A stretch of 64,000 bases of DNA. Source: Polaribacter vadi (GTDB taxonomy: Bacteria; Bacteroidota; Bacteroidia; Flavobacteriales; Flavobacteriaceae). The first letter of the stretch is position 1, and each line of letters begins with the position of its first letter. Location of the stretch: NCBI RefSeq assembly GCF_001761365.1, contig NZ_CP017477.1, forward strand, positions 3,028,001-3,092,000, in the 5' to 3' direction. The notes beneath the pieces were generated by a model. It ran no database searches. It saw nothing but the letters and a program-made list of their open reading frames with translations, and was not told the origin of the DNA. Below are positions 26,058 to 34,204 of this stretch, in pieces. Made by a program: the position numbers and the translations under genes.

Positions 26058-26172
26058 GGGCGTTCCCTAAAAAGGTCGCGCTTTCCATTGTATCTTTTTT
26101 TAAGAAAAATAAAAAAAGGATGGAACCTGTCTTGAGCAAAGTCGAAAGGTTTCAATCGCTAACGCAAGCCAA
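26058..26172. repeat. Conserved-looking intergenic element with nested REP-like insertion
   Basis: The text GGGCGTTCCCTAAAAAGG, TCGCGCTTTCC and later TTTCAATCGCTAACGCAAG resembles a frequently seen flavobacterial intergenic element. Within it, CCTGTCTTGAGCAAAGTCGA (26117-26136) resembles the ends of the MITE-like units near 20,100. No ORF is present. The family assignment is from memory of similar sequences and not from a search. Confidence 0.45.
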
Positions 26173-26208
26173 TTTAACAACAATAGTTATAAGCTAAAAT
26201 TATATACG

Positions 26209-26216
26209 TATTTTTG
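26209..26216 (+). promoter_or_regulatory. -7 promoter box (TATTTTTG) for rlmN
   Basis: TATTTTTG matches TAnnTTTG and lies 26 bases upstream of the TTG start of rlmN. No -33 box is obvious. Confidence 0.5.
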
Positions 26217-26242
26217 CACATCTATTTTAAAAATTAGAAAAG

Positions 26243-27280
26243 TTGATTAAAAAGAAAGACATAAGAGCCTTAACTAAAGAACAATTACGTGATTTTTTTG
26301 TAGAAAATGGCGATAAAGCATTTCGTGGAAATCAAGTTTATGAATGGCTTTGGAGCAAATCTTTGCACACTTTTGAAGACATGACCAACATTTCTAAACA
26401 AACCAGAGAAATGTTAGAGAACAACTTTGTGATTAATCACATAAAAGTTGATTCCATGCAAAAGAGTGAAGATGGCACCATAAAAAACGGTATTAAGTTA
26501 CATGATGGTTTAATTGTGGAATCTGTTTTAATTCCTACAAAAAAAAGAACCACAGCCTGTGTTTCCAGTCAAGTTGGTTGTAGTTTAGATTGCAAGTTTT
26601 GTGCAACTGCTCGTTTAAAAAGAATGCGAAACCTAAATCCTGATGAAATTTACGATCAAGTTGTTGTGATAGATAAACAGAGTAGGTTATATCATAATCA
26701 TCCCTTAACAAATATTGTTTTTATGGGAATGGGTGAGCCTTTAATGAACTACAAAAATGTTTTAAAATCTATTGAGATGATAACCTCTCCAGAAGGTTTA
26801 GGAATGTCATCAAAAAGAATTACAGTTTCTACTTCTGGTGTGCCAAAAATGATTAAAATGATGGCAGATGAAGACGTGAAATTTAATTTAGCAGTTTCTT
26901 TACATTCTGCAATTGATGAAGTTAGAACGTCAATTATGCCTTTTAATTCTACGTTTCCTTTAGCAGACTTAAAAGAATCTTTAGAATATTGGTACGAAAA
27001 AACAAAACGTGCAATTACGTACGAATATATTGTTTGGAATGGAATTAACGACAAAAAAGAAGATATCAAAGCATTAGTAGATTTTTGCAAAGCTGTACCT
27101 TGTAAAGTAAATTTAATAGAATACAATCCTATTGATGATGGTGAGTTTCAACAAGCAAGTTCAGCTGCAATTAACAACTATATTTCTAATTTAGAAATGA
27201 ACGATATCACTATAAATGTAAGAAGAAGTAGAGGTAAAGATATTGATGCTGCTTGTGGACAATTGGCAAATAAATCGTAA
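26243..27280 (+). CDS. rlmN: 23S rRNA (adenine-C2)-methyltransferase / tRNA m2A37 methyltransferase (TTG start)
   Basis: RlmN is a radical-SAM enzyme methylating A2503 of 23S rRNA and A37 of some tRNAs. The 345-residue protein has the cluster motif CSLDCKFC (Cys113, Cys117, Cys120), the SAM-binding MGMGEPLMNY, and Cys338 in DIDAACGQL, the second catalytic Cys. No ATG occurs before residue 47, while IKKKDIRALTKEQLRDFFV is the normal family N-terminus, so translation should begin at the TTG (26243). Confidence 0.95.
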   Translation: MIKKKDIRALTKEQLRDFFVENGDKAFRGNQVYEWLWSKSLHTFEDMTNISKQTREMLENNFVINHIKVDSMQKSEDGTIKNGIKLHDGLIVESVLIPTKKRTTACVSSQVGCSLDCKFCATARLKRMRNLNPDEIYDQVVVIDKQSRLYHNHPLTNIVFMGMGEPLMNYKNVLKSIEMITSPEGLGMSSKRITVSTSGVPKMIKMMADEDVKFNLAVSLHSAIDEVRTSIMPFNSTFPLADLKESLEYWYEKTKRAITYEYIVWNGINDKKEDIKALVDFCKAVPCKVNLIEYNPIDDGEFQQASSAAINNYISNLEMNDITINVRRSRGKDIDAACGQLANKS

Positions 27281-27290
27281 TTTTTAAAGT

Positions 27291-27382
27291 AAGTTCGAGC
27301 GCAGTCGAGAACTATTTATAAATAAAAAAAATGTTTACTTTTGATACTAATATTGACCTTTCGACTGCGCTCAAGGTGACAA
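27291..27382. repeat. REP/MITE-like inverted repeat pair (GAGCGCAGTCGA...TCGACTGCGCTC)
   Basis: Two 12-bp arms, GAGCGCAGTCGA near 27297 and TCGACTGCGCTC near 27361, are perfect reverse complements about 52 bases apart. The right arm context CTTTCGACTGCGCTCAAGG and following GTGAC resembles the left end of the units at 20094 (TTTCGACAAGCTCAATG), so this looks like a diverged member of the family. Confidence 0.8.
27336..27343 (+). promoter_or_regulatory. -7 promoter box (TACTTTTG) inside the repeat loop
   Basis: TACTTTTG matches TAnnTTTG and lies between the two arms of the 27291-27382 repeat, 50 bases upstream of the polyprenyl synthase ATG. If used, the transcript would carry one repeat arm in its leader. 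Confidence 0.4.
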
Positions 27383-27393
27383 GTTAAAAATTT

Positions 27394-28371
27394 ATGAATC
27401 AAGTAGAACTTATTAAGCTTCCTATTAAAACTGAAATGGAACTCTTTGAGAAAAAGTTCAAAGATTCTATGTTGTCTAAAGTGCCACTTTTAAACAGAAT
27501 TACCTATTATATTGTTCGTAGAAAAGGAAAACAAATGCGACCAATGTTTGTTTTTTTAGTCGCAAAAATGGTTTCTAATGGTGGTTTTGATGAGCGAACT
27601 TATAGAGGAGCCTCTGTTGTAGAATTGATTCATACTGCAACTTTAGTACATGATGATGTTGTAGACGATTCTAATAGAAGGCGTGGTTTTTTCTCTATTA
27701 ATGCTTTATGGAAAAATAAAATTGCTGTTTTAGTAGGCGATTTTTTATTATCTAAAGGATTGCTTTTATCTATAGATAATGAAGATTTCGATTTGCTAAA
27801 ATTAATTTCAATTGCTGTTCGTGAAATGAGCGAAGGCGAACTACTACAAATCGAAAAAGCTAGAAAGTTAGATATTACAGAAGATATTTATTTTGATATT
27901 ATCAGGCAAAAAACAGCCACTTTAATTGCTGCTTGTTGTGGAATTGGTGCAGCTTCTGTGGGTGCAAATCAAGAAACTGTACAACAAATGCGAAAATTTG
28001 GGGAGTATATTGGTATTGCTTTTCAAATAAAAGACGATTTATTTGATTATACAGATGAAAAAATAGGAAAACCTACAGGAATTGATATCAAAGAGCAAAA
28101 AATGACCTTGCCTTTAATTTATACCCTAAACAATTGCTCAAAAAAGGAAAAAGCTTGGATTATCAATTCTATCAAAAAATACAACAAAGACAAAGTTAGA
28201 GTAAAAGAAGTAATTGCTTTTGTAAAAAATAATGGTGGAATTGAATATACAATTTCGCAAATGAATGACTACAAGAGTAAAGCTTTATCCATCTTAAATA
28301 ATTATCCAGAATCTCCTTATAAAGCTTCGCTTTTACAAATGATTGATTATGTTGTAGAACGTAAGGTTTAG
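27394..28371 (+). CDS. Polyprenyl diphosphate synthase (trans-type)
   Basis: The 325-residue all-alpha protein has the first Asp-rich motif DDVVD (residues 87-91, in LVHDDVVDDSNRRRG), the upstream RKGKQMRP diphosphate-binding segment, and the second motif DDLFDYTDEKIGKPTG. It elongates an allylic diphosphate with isopentenyl diphosphate, most likely to make the menaquinone side chain (IspB/octaprenyl-like). The product chain length cannot be read reliably. It follows rlmN with a repeat in between and is probably transcribed separately. Confidence 0.93.
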   Translation: MNQVELIKLPIKTEMELFEKKFKDSMLSKVPLLNRITYYIVRRKGKQMRPMFVFLVAKMVSNGGFDERTYRGASVVELIHTATLVHDDVVDDSNRRRGFFSINALWKNKIAVLVGDFLLSKGLLLSIDNEDFDLLKLISIAVREMSEGELLQIEKARKLDITEDIYFDIIRQKTATLIAACCGIGAASVGANQETVQQMRKFGEYIGIAFQIKDDLFDYTDEKIGKPTGIDIKEQKMTLPLIYTLNNCSKKEKAWIINSIKKYNKDKVRVKEVIAFVKNNGGIEYTISQMNDYKSKALSILNNYPESPYKASLLQMIDYVVERKV

Positions 28372-28395
28372 TTTTTTATAACTAGAATTTTTCAG

Positions 28396-28403
28396 TATTT
28401 TTG
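28396..28403 (+). promoter_or_regulatory. -7 promoter box (TATTTTTG)
   Basis: TATTTTTG matches TAnnTTTG just 24 bases before the first ATG of the next gene. Its TTG is in frame with that gene but is better explained as promoter. Confidence 0.55.
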
Positions 28404-28436
28404 AAATTATCGATTTCTGATAAACCAATGAATGCT

Positions 28437-30317
28437 ATGAAAAAAATATTCCTTCTTATTGTAATTACTTTTATTTCTTTATCAAATTTAACAGCACAAA
28501 ACACGTATGATATTCGGTTTTCTCAGAATACGAATACAGATGCTAATTGTGGTTATTTTAATGCATATTTTAAAAACACACCAAAAGAAATTGGCTATTC
28601 GATTTTAAGAGAAGGGAACAAACTTTATTTTCAAGTTACTGATAAAAATTGGGGGATTAATTTATTTAAAAAATCGGGAGATGGAATTGCAATAGATGTT
28701 GTGTCGAAAGTTAGATATAAATGTGATTCCATAATAGAAGATAGTCAAATTAGAGGTACAATATTACAACCAGTATATGCAAAACAATTGGTTAGAGGCT
28801 TTAAACCAACTTTAGGAGATAGATTTAAAACCTTTGTTGGTACAGTTCCTTCAGATTTACAAGACGAAGAATTAGAGTTTAATATCCTTTTTTTAAACAA
28901 TAAAGTGCTTTGTAGATATCAAAGAATTTATAATTTGGAATCCTACCCATGGGATTTGTTAGATATGGGAGTTTATTTAGATTCGCTTACATATAAATCA
29001 AAAGAAATAACAACCGAAAAAGATAAGTTTGTTACAAAATATAAAAAATTAAAATTTGTAATTCCATTTCAAAAAAACAAAGCTGCTTATTTACCTGAAG
29101 ATATAAAACCCGTATATGATTCTTTAAAATTGACGGATTTCAATATCAAAAAAATAAATATTAAAGCTTATTCATCTATTGAAGGGAGTTTAGAAAGAAA
29201 TTTAGAATTACAAAAATTACGTGCAGAAAGTATTGCAAAATCGATGCAATCTTTCCAAAAACCAGACATTGAAACAGAAATTTCATCTGCTGAAAATTGG
29301 GTGGAATTTTTGAATGACATCAGCAAAAGCAAGTATAAAAACTTAAAAAATCTCTCTAAAAAAGAGATTAAACAAAAAGTTGTAGGTTCAGTTTCTGATG
29401 AATTAGAAATCTATTTAAAAAACCACAGAAAAGCTGTTATTATTTTAGAATTGGAGAAAAAGGATAAGTATAAAGAAATGACAACTAATAAATTAATTAC
29501 TATTTTCAATGATTTTATACTGAAAGAAAATATTGAAGAAGCTTTGGTTGTGCAAAATTCAATTTTTGAGAAATTAAAAGAAGAAAATTCCCCTGATAAA
29601 TTGAGAGAATTGACGGTTCCAAAACAACAAAAATTCGTGCCTATTTTAAATAAAAACAGCATGTTTAAGTATTTGTTGAATATTAGTTATGCTAAAATTG
29701 CTTTTGATGAACTTAAAATGTTAGAAAAATTAGATCCTAAAAACATTAAAATAAAATATAATTTAGTGGTTTTGAGATTTATAATTTGGGAAAATAATTG
29801 GGAAAAAATAACCATCGCAGATTTTAAAAAAGATATTTATCAACTTAAAAAAATAGGGGTAAAAAGCAGTTTAATTGATAGGATGTTCGTTAATTTTCAT
29901 ATAGTAAAAGCAAAAAAGAATATGATTGCTAAAAATTATGATGCTAAAGACGATTCAATAGATTTTATAGTAGATACTTATGAGAATTTTGATTTATCGA
30001 ACTACGATTATTTAAGTTTAGCGCAGTTTTTGAATTATTATTCTAATAAAGATGACGCAATAGATTTGTTAGATGTAAAAGTTAGAACAATTACTGTAGA
30101 TGAGGATTTATTATTCTATTATTTAAATTTAACAATTACTAATAAATACAATGTTGCTTCAAATAATTACAGAACCATGATGTTAAATGCAATTAATATG
30201 AACGAAAAAAGATTCTGTAAAATATTTAATGCTTCTTTGAATGATGGGGTTACTTTTCAGTTGTTAGAAAATGAATATTTAAGAAAAACTTATTGTGAAA
30301 GTTGTGTAAATGAGTAA
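28437..30317 (+). CDS. Secreted protein with OmpA-like segment and TPR-like helical half
   Basis: From the ATG at 28437 the 626-residue product begins with the signal peptide MKKIFLLIVITFISLSNLTA; an ATG at 28428 would add three residues. Around residues 235-265 the text INIKAYSSIEGSLERNLELQ, followed by LRAESIAKSM, matches the start of OmpA peptidoglycan-binding domains (usually GHTD...N..LS..RA..V), here with the usual Asp residues replaced. The second half is helical and repetitive, like TPR segments. I do not recognise a named family. It may be a periplasmic peptidoglycan-associated protein; function unknown. It is convergent with the GH3 gene, with one base between them. Confidence 0.72.
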   Translation: MKKIFLLIVITFISLSNLTAQNTYDIRFSQNTNTDANCGYFNAYFKNTPKEIGYSILREGNKLYFQVTDKNWGINLFKKSGDGIAIDVVSKVRYKCDSIIEDSQIRGTILQPVYAKQLVRGFKPTLGDRFKTFVGTVPSDLQDEELEFNILFLNNKVLCRYQRIYNLESYPWDLLDMGVYLDSLTYKSKEITTEKDKFVTKYKKLKFVIPFQKNKAAYLPEDIKPVYDSLKLTDFNIKKINIKAYSSIEGSLERNLELQKLRAESIAKSMQSFQKPDIETEISSAENWVEFLNDISKSKYKNLKNLSKKEIKQKVVGSVSDELEIYLKNHRKAVIILELEKKDKYKEMTTNKLITIFNDFILKENIEEALVVQNSIFEKLKEENSPDKLRELTVPKQQKFVPILNKNSMFKYLLNISYAKIAFDELKMLEKLDPKNIKIKYNLVVLRFIIWENNWEKITIADFKKDIYQLKKIGVKSSLIDRMFVNFHIVKAKKNMIAKNYDAKDDSIDFIVDTYENFDLSNYDYLSLAQFLNYYSNKDDAIDLLDVKVRTITVDEDLLFYYLNLTITNKYNVASNNYRTMMLNAINMNEKRFCKIFNASLNDGVTFQLLENEYLRKTYCESCVNE

Positions 30318-30318
30318 T

Positions 30319-31827
30319 TTATAAACTCAACAACTCTTCAACAAAAGCTCTGGAATTAGACAATCTTGGTACTTTATGTTGCCCACCTAATTTGTCTTTT
30401 TTCTTTAACCAATCATAAAATAATCCCTCTTTTGCTACATGAATTTTTGGCATTGCTAAGGTCATAGAATTGTAACGTTTTGCTTCATAATCAGAATTTA
30501 TTGCTTTTAAGGCATTGTCTAAGAGCTCAGTAAAATAATTCATATTTTCAGGTTTTTTACTAAACTCGATAATCCATTCATGACCACCACTTTTTTTATC
30601 TTTCATAAAAATAGGGCCAACAGTATAATCAATAATTAAAGAATTTGTTTTTTCAGTTGCCATTTTTAAAGCATCTTCTACATTTTCGATGTTTAATTCT
30701 TCACCAAAAACGTTGATATAATGTCTTGTTCTACCCGTAATTTTAATTCTGTAGGGTTCTAAATTTGTAAATCTGATGGTATCACCAATTAAATAACGCC
30801 ATAAACCACTATTAGTCGTAATTATTAAGGCGTAATCGATTTCTTTTTTAACTTCAGATAAAGTGATTGTTTTAGAGTTTTCTCCTTTATAATCGGTCAT
30901 TGGAATAAACTCATAGAAAATTCCATAATCTAGCATCAACAATAATTCTTTAGAACCATTGTTATCTTGAATTGCAAAAAAACCTTCAGAAGCATTATAA
31001 ATTTCATAATACTGAAAATTCTTTTTTGGAATTAGCTTTTTGTACTGTTCTCTGTAAGGATTAAAGTTTACACCTCCATGAAAATACACTTCCAGATTTG
31101 GCCAAACTTCTAAAATATTATCTTTTCCTGTTCTTTCTAAAACTCTGTTTAAAAGTACCAACATCCAACTTGGTACACCCACCAAACTTGTAATATTTTC
31201 GTTGATAGTTTCATCAATAATCGCTTCCATTTTGGTTTCCCATTCAGATAATAAAGCAACTTCTTGGCTTGGAGCAGAACTATAATCTGCCCAAAAAGGT
31301 AAATTTTCTGTAATAATTGCAGACAAATCTCCAAAGTAAGAACTATTGTCTTCGTAAATATCAGAACTACCTCCTAAACGCAAACTTTTGCCTGTAAAAA
31401 GCTGTGTATGTTCGTTATTGTTAATGTACAAACACAACATATCTTTACCAGCTTTCATGTGGCAATATTCCAAAGCCTCATCACTTACAGGAATAAATTT
31501 ACTTTTTGCATTGGTGGTGCCACTACTTTTTGCAAACCATTTTATATTGGTGTGCCAAAATAAATTCTGTTCGCCTTTTCTGCAACGTTCAATTAATGGC
31601 TCAATACTTTCGTATTTTTGAATAGGCACTAATTTTGCAAAATCTTCATAGTTTTTAATCGATAAAAAATTATGTTGAATACCAAACTCAGTTTTTTTTG
31701 AGGCTGAAACTAATTTTAATAAAAGTTCATTTTGAACATCTATTGGGTATTTTAAAAACAACTCAATTTGATGAATTCGTTTTTTAAGAAACCAAGAAAT
31801 GATTGAATTTACTATGGGAAATGCCAT
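30319..31827 (-). CDS. GH3-family (auxin-responsive promoter family) acyl-adenylating-like protein
   Basis: The 502-residue cytosolic protein has the GH3/adenylate-forming layout: SSGTTNAKSKFIPVSDEA (phosphate-binding loop), GVPSWMLVLLNRVLE, YNASEGFFAIQD, and GLWRYLIGDTIRFTN followed by ITGRTRHYINVFGEELN. Plant relatives join amino acids to acyl acids, and bacterial relatives are uncharacterised. Length is normal. Gene order shows a single gene divergent from the DUF2797 gene. Confidence 0.9.
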   Translation of the reverse strand: MAFPIVNSIISWFLKKRIHQIELFLKYPIDVQNELLLKLVSASKKTEFGIQHNFLSIKNYEDFAKLVPIQKYESIEPLIERCRKGEQNLFWHTNIKWFAKSSGTTNAKSKFIPVSDEALEYCHMKAGKDMLCLYINNNEHTQLFTGKSLRLGGSSDIYEDNSSYFGDLSAIITENLPFWADYSSAPSQEVALLSEWETKMEAIIDETINENITSLVGVPSWMLVLLNRVLERTGKDNILEVWPNLEVYFHGGVNFNPYREQYKKLIPKKNFQYYEIYNASEGFFAIQDNNGSKELLLMLDYGIFYEFIPMTDYKGENSKTITLSEVKKEIDYALIITTNSGLWRYLIGDTIRFTNLEPYRIKITGRTRHYINVFGEELNIENVEDALKMATEKTNSLIIDYTVGPIFMKDKKSGGHEWIIEFSKKPENMNYFTELLDNALKAINSDYEAKRYNSMTLAMPKIHVAKEGLFYDWLKKKDKLGGQHKVPRLSNSRAFVEELLSL

Positions 31828-31848
31828 AAATTAAGTTCCGTTTTTTTG

Positions 31849-31856
31849 TAAGTTTG
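31849..31856 (+). promoter_or_regulatory. -7 promoter box (TAAGTTTG) for DUF2797 gene
   Basis: TAAGTTTG fits TAnnTTTG and lies 30 bases upstream of the ATG at 31887. Confidence 0.5.
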
Positions 31857-31886
31857 TGAGGAGCTAAAAATAACAAAAATTTATTT

Positions 31887-32678
31887 ATGCAATATCAAGG
31901 AGTTTTAAAAAAAATGAAGACTGAAAATGGAGATGAAATCCAGTATTATTTAGATATGAACACTGATTTTATAAACATGAATCAGTTACTAAATAAGGAA
32001 ATTTCGATCAGTTTTATAAAATACGAATGTTTAAATTGTCATTTAGAAAAAGAAATTTACAGACAAGGTTTTTGTAAATCTTGTTTTTTTGATATTCCAA
32101 ATGCAGCAGATTGGATTATGAGACCTGAATTAAGTCAAGCACATTTAGGTATTGAAGATCGAGATTTAGCTTATGAAAAATCGGTACAATTAAAACCACA
32201 TATTGTGTATTTGGCAAACTCTAGCAATGTAAAAGTTGGAGTTACCAGAAAAGGACAAGTGCCAACAAGATGGATAGATCAAGGAGCACATGAAGCCATA
32301 GAAATTGTAGAAGTGCCCAACAGATATTTAGCAGGAATTACAGAAGTTGCTTTAAAAGAACATGTTGGTGATAAAACAAATTGGCGAAAAATGCTGAAAA
32401 ATGATATTGAAGATGAAAACTTGGTGGAGTGGAGAGAGAAATTAAAACAATACATTCCTGATGAAGCCAAAGAATATTTTATAGAAAATAATTCGGAAAC
32501 CAATTTGAATTTTCCTGTGCATAAATATCCTGTAAAACCTAAAAGCTTAAATTTGATAAAAACACAAAAGTTTACAGGAAAGTTGGTTGGAATTAAAGGT
32601 CAATATTTAATTTTTGAAGATGAAACCGTTTTTAATGTAAGAAGTAATGAAGGTTTGGTGGTTTCTATTGATATATAA
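31887..32678 (+). CDS. DUF2797 family protein
   Basis: The 263-residue protein carries four Cys in two CxxC pairs (Cys48, Cys51, Cys63, Cys66 in YECLNCHLEKEIYRQGFCKS), a likely zinc site. A distant GIY-YIG-like core follows (HIVYLANSSNVKVGVTRKGQ, then RWIDQGAHEAIEI). Both features match DUF2797. Members are conserved in Bacteroidota and Actinobacteria but are not biochemically defined; the GIY-YIG resemblance suggests nucleic acid binding. Palindromic repeats follow its 3' end. Confidence 0.85.
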   Translation: MQYQGVLKKMKTENGDEIQYYLDMNTDFINMNQLLNKEISISFIKYECLNCHLEKEIYRQGFCKSCFFDIPNAADWIMRPELSQAHLGIEDRDLAYEKSVQLKPHIVYLANSSNVKVGVTRKGQVPTRWIDQGAHEAIEIVEVPNRYLAGITEVALKEHVGDKTNWRKMLKNDIEDENLVEWREKLKQYIPDEAKEYFIENNSETNLNFPVHKYPVKPKSLNLIKTQKFTGKLVGIKGQYLIFEDETVFNVRSNEGLVVSIDI

Positions 32679-32681
32679 CTT

Positions 32682-32768
32682 TTCTCTCTGTGAAGAAAGT
32701 CTGTGCGACTCTGTGTAATAGTATTACGCAAAGATTCACAGAGAAAACACAGAAATTCATAGAGAAAT
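32682..32768. repeat. CTCTGTG/CACAGAG palindromic element, copy A
   Basis: The left arm TTTCTCTCTGTGAAG...GACTCTGTGTAATAG and right arm TATTACGCAAAGATTCACAG then GAGAAAACACAG are imperfect inverted repeats around 32730. The transcript could fold into a long hairpin. Confidence 0.8.
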
Positions 32769-32827
32769 ATTTAACATGGTACGAAGTTTTTTTTAGTTTT
32801 ATTATTTACAGTTTCAATTAAGGTTTT

Positions 32828-33283
32828 ATGAAGTATTTACTAATAATCTATATTGCTTTAGGATTAGTTTTATCTTGTATAATTAGCATTGAATATAATT
32901 GTTTAGGAGATGAAATGTTTCCAAAATTTTACGGAAGTCCATTTGTTTTTGTAAAAACTTCGATAGCAAGTTCATTGGAATATTATTATGGAATTTTAGG
33001 AATTATTTTAAATACTTTAATTTGGAGTTTAGTTTTACTTGTAATCAATTTATTTATAAGAAAATTAACTAAAAAAGTAAAAGACCTTAAAATTATAAAA
33101 TGGTTTCGCATTTTAATAATTGGTTTTTTATTGCTTTTTTCAACATTAAATATTTTAATGTCTTACGAATTGTCTGGAAGAGGATTTGATGAGAATTTGA
33201 ATTATTGGCATCTAAATATGGAAGAGGATGCCAAAATTTGGAAAATGAATTGCGAAGGAAAAATAAGGTTATTTTTAATATGA
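32828..33283 (+). CDS. Unknown small membrane protein
   Basis: The 151-residue product has three hydrophobic segments (YLLIIYIALGLVLSCIIS, ILGIILNTLIWSLVLLVINL and IKWFRILIIGFLLLFSTLNI) and a Glu/Asp-rich C-terminus. No family recognised. Its stop overlaps the ATG of the following broken lipoprotein gene (ATGA arrangement). Both genes lie between two palindromic CTCTGTG elements. Confidence 0.65.
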   Translation: MKYLLIIYIALGLVLSCIISIEYNCLGDEMFPKFYGSPFVFVKTSIASSLEYYYGILGIILNTLIWSLVLLVINLFIRKLTKKVKDLKIIKWFRILIIGFLLLFSTLNILMSYELSGRGFDENLNYWHLNMEEDAKIWKMNCEGKIRLFLI

Positions 33284-33871
33284 AAAAACTTTTAATTTTA
33301 TTACTGATTTTCTCTTCTTGTAAAAAAGAGGTTTATTATTATCCATCAAAAAGTTTTTTTGATGAAATTAATCCCCAAGAAATTAGTATTGATAATTTAA
33401 ATTTTGAACAAATAATTGATGCTGTTTCTAATAAGATATTTAAAAAAGAAAGACTTGTATATTACATTATTAGATAAAAATAGAGAAATTAAAATAAGTC
33501 CTTTTACCTGTACAGGAGGTTTCATAAAAGAGAAAAATGGTTTATAAATTAATAATGATAGTATTTATATTTCAGATAAAAAATATCCTAAATCTCAAAT
33601 GCAGAAGTATTTAAAACTTCATTATGATAATAATAGTAGAATAGAACATTTTTCAACTTCATCAAATTATGCATTTATTAATATTGTTTTGAAAACTAAT
33701 AAGAAAGGGAAAAAACTAAAAAATGTGTTATTGGAAATTATAAAAAATTTTGAAAGTTCTAATATCGAAAATAAAGAAAACATTGACTTGTCAATTATGC
33801 TAAGTTTACCTTTGGATTCAGAATTTTTAAAAATTCCACCACCTCCAAGTTTTTTGAAAATAGAAAACTGA
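33280..33871 (+). pseudogene. Broken lipoprotein gene (frameshift plus stop)
   Basis: The frame starts MKKLLILLLIFSSCKKEVYY with a lipobox Cys (SSC) and reads to IDAVSNKIFKK, where an A-rich run at 33442-33447 precedes an unrelated tail and a stop at 33475. In another frame the protein continues KDLYITLLDKNREI, SPFTCTGGFIKEKNG, meets a TAA at 33545, then continues INNDSIYISDKKYPKSQMQK to SFLKIEN at 33871. One frameshift plus one nonsense codon therefore split a lipoprotein of roughly 195 residues. Sequencing error could explain the frameshift but not easily both lesions. Family not recognised. Confidence 0.75.
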
Positions 33872-33878
33872 TATAAAA

Positions 33879-33974
33879 AACTCCGTGAATCTCTGTGAAA
33901 AACTCTGTGCGACTCTGTGTAATAGTTTTACACAAAGATTCTCAGAGAAAACACAGAGATTTACAGAGAAATAT
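33879..33974. repeat. CTCTGTG/CACAGAG palindromic element, copy B
   Basis: Left arm CTCTGTGAAAAACTCTGTGC then GACTCTGTGTAATAG, right arm TTTTACACAAAGATTCTCAG then AGAAAACACAGAGATTTACAG. It is closely similar to copy A at 32682 and in the same orientation. Confidence 0.85.
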
Positions 33975-33984
33975 TTTAAACGAT

Positions 33985-34204
33985 ATGAAAAACAACCTAT
34001 TAAAAGTAGCCTTAGCACAAATTTCTCCTGTTTGGTTAAACAAAGAAAAAACAATCGAAAAAATTGAGAAATCAATTGTAGATGCAGCAAAAGAAAACTG
34101 CGAATTGATTGTTTTTGGAGAAGCATTATTTAAGACCAGATGTTACTAAATTACACGTAAACAGAGATAGACAAATTGCATTTTTTTATGATGATAAATT
34201 ATGA
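33985..34204 (+). pseudogene. Nitrilase/carbon-nitrogen hydrolase remnant with internal deletion
   Basis: The frame from ATG 33985 reads MKNNLLKVALAQISPVWLNK through VDAAKENCELIVFGEAL, the start of a nitrilase-family enzyme up to the catalytic Glu region, then ends at KTRCY. Directly after, in another frame, RPDVTKLHVNRDRQIAFFYD with a stop at 34202-34204 matches the usual C-terminus of the same family (GHYSRPDV...). So about 240 internal codons, including the catalytic Lys and Cys, are missing and the join is out of frame. The stop overlaps the ATG of the next gene, preserving the original operon junction. Confidence 0.8.

Noticed and set aside
33205..33477. A 90-residue protein starting at 33205
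   Set aside because: The first 25 codons overlap the upstream membrane gene in another frame; the lipoprotein signal begins at the ATG at 33280 and the frame is part of a broken gene.
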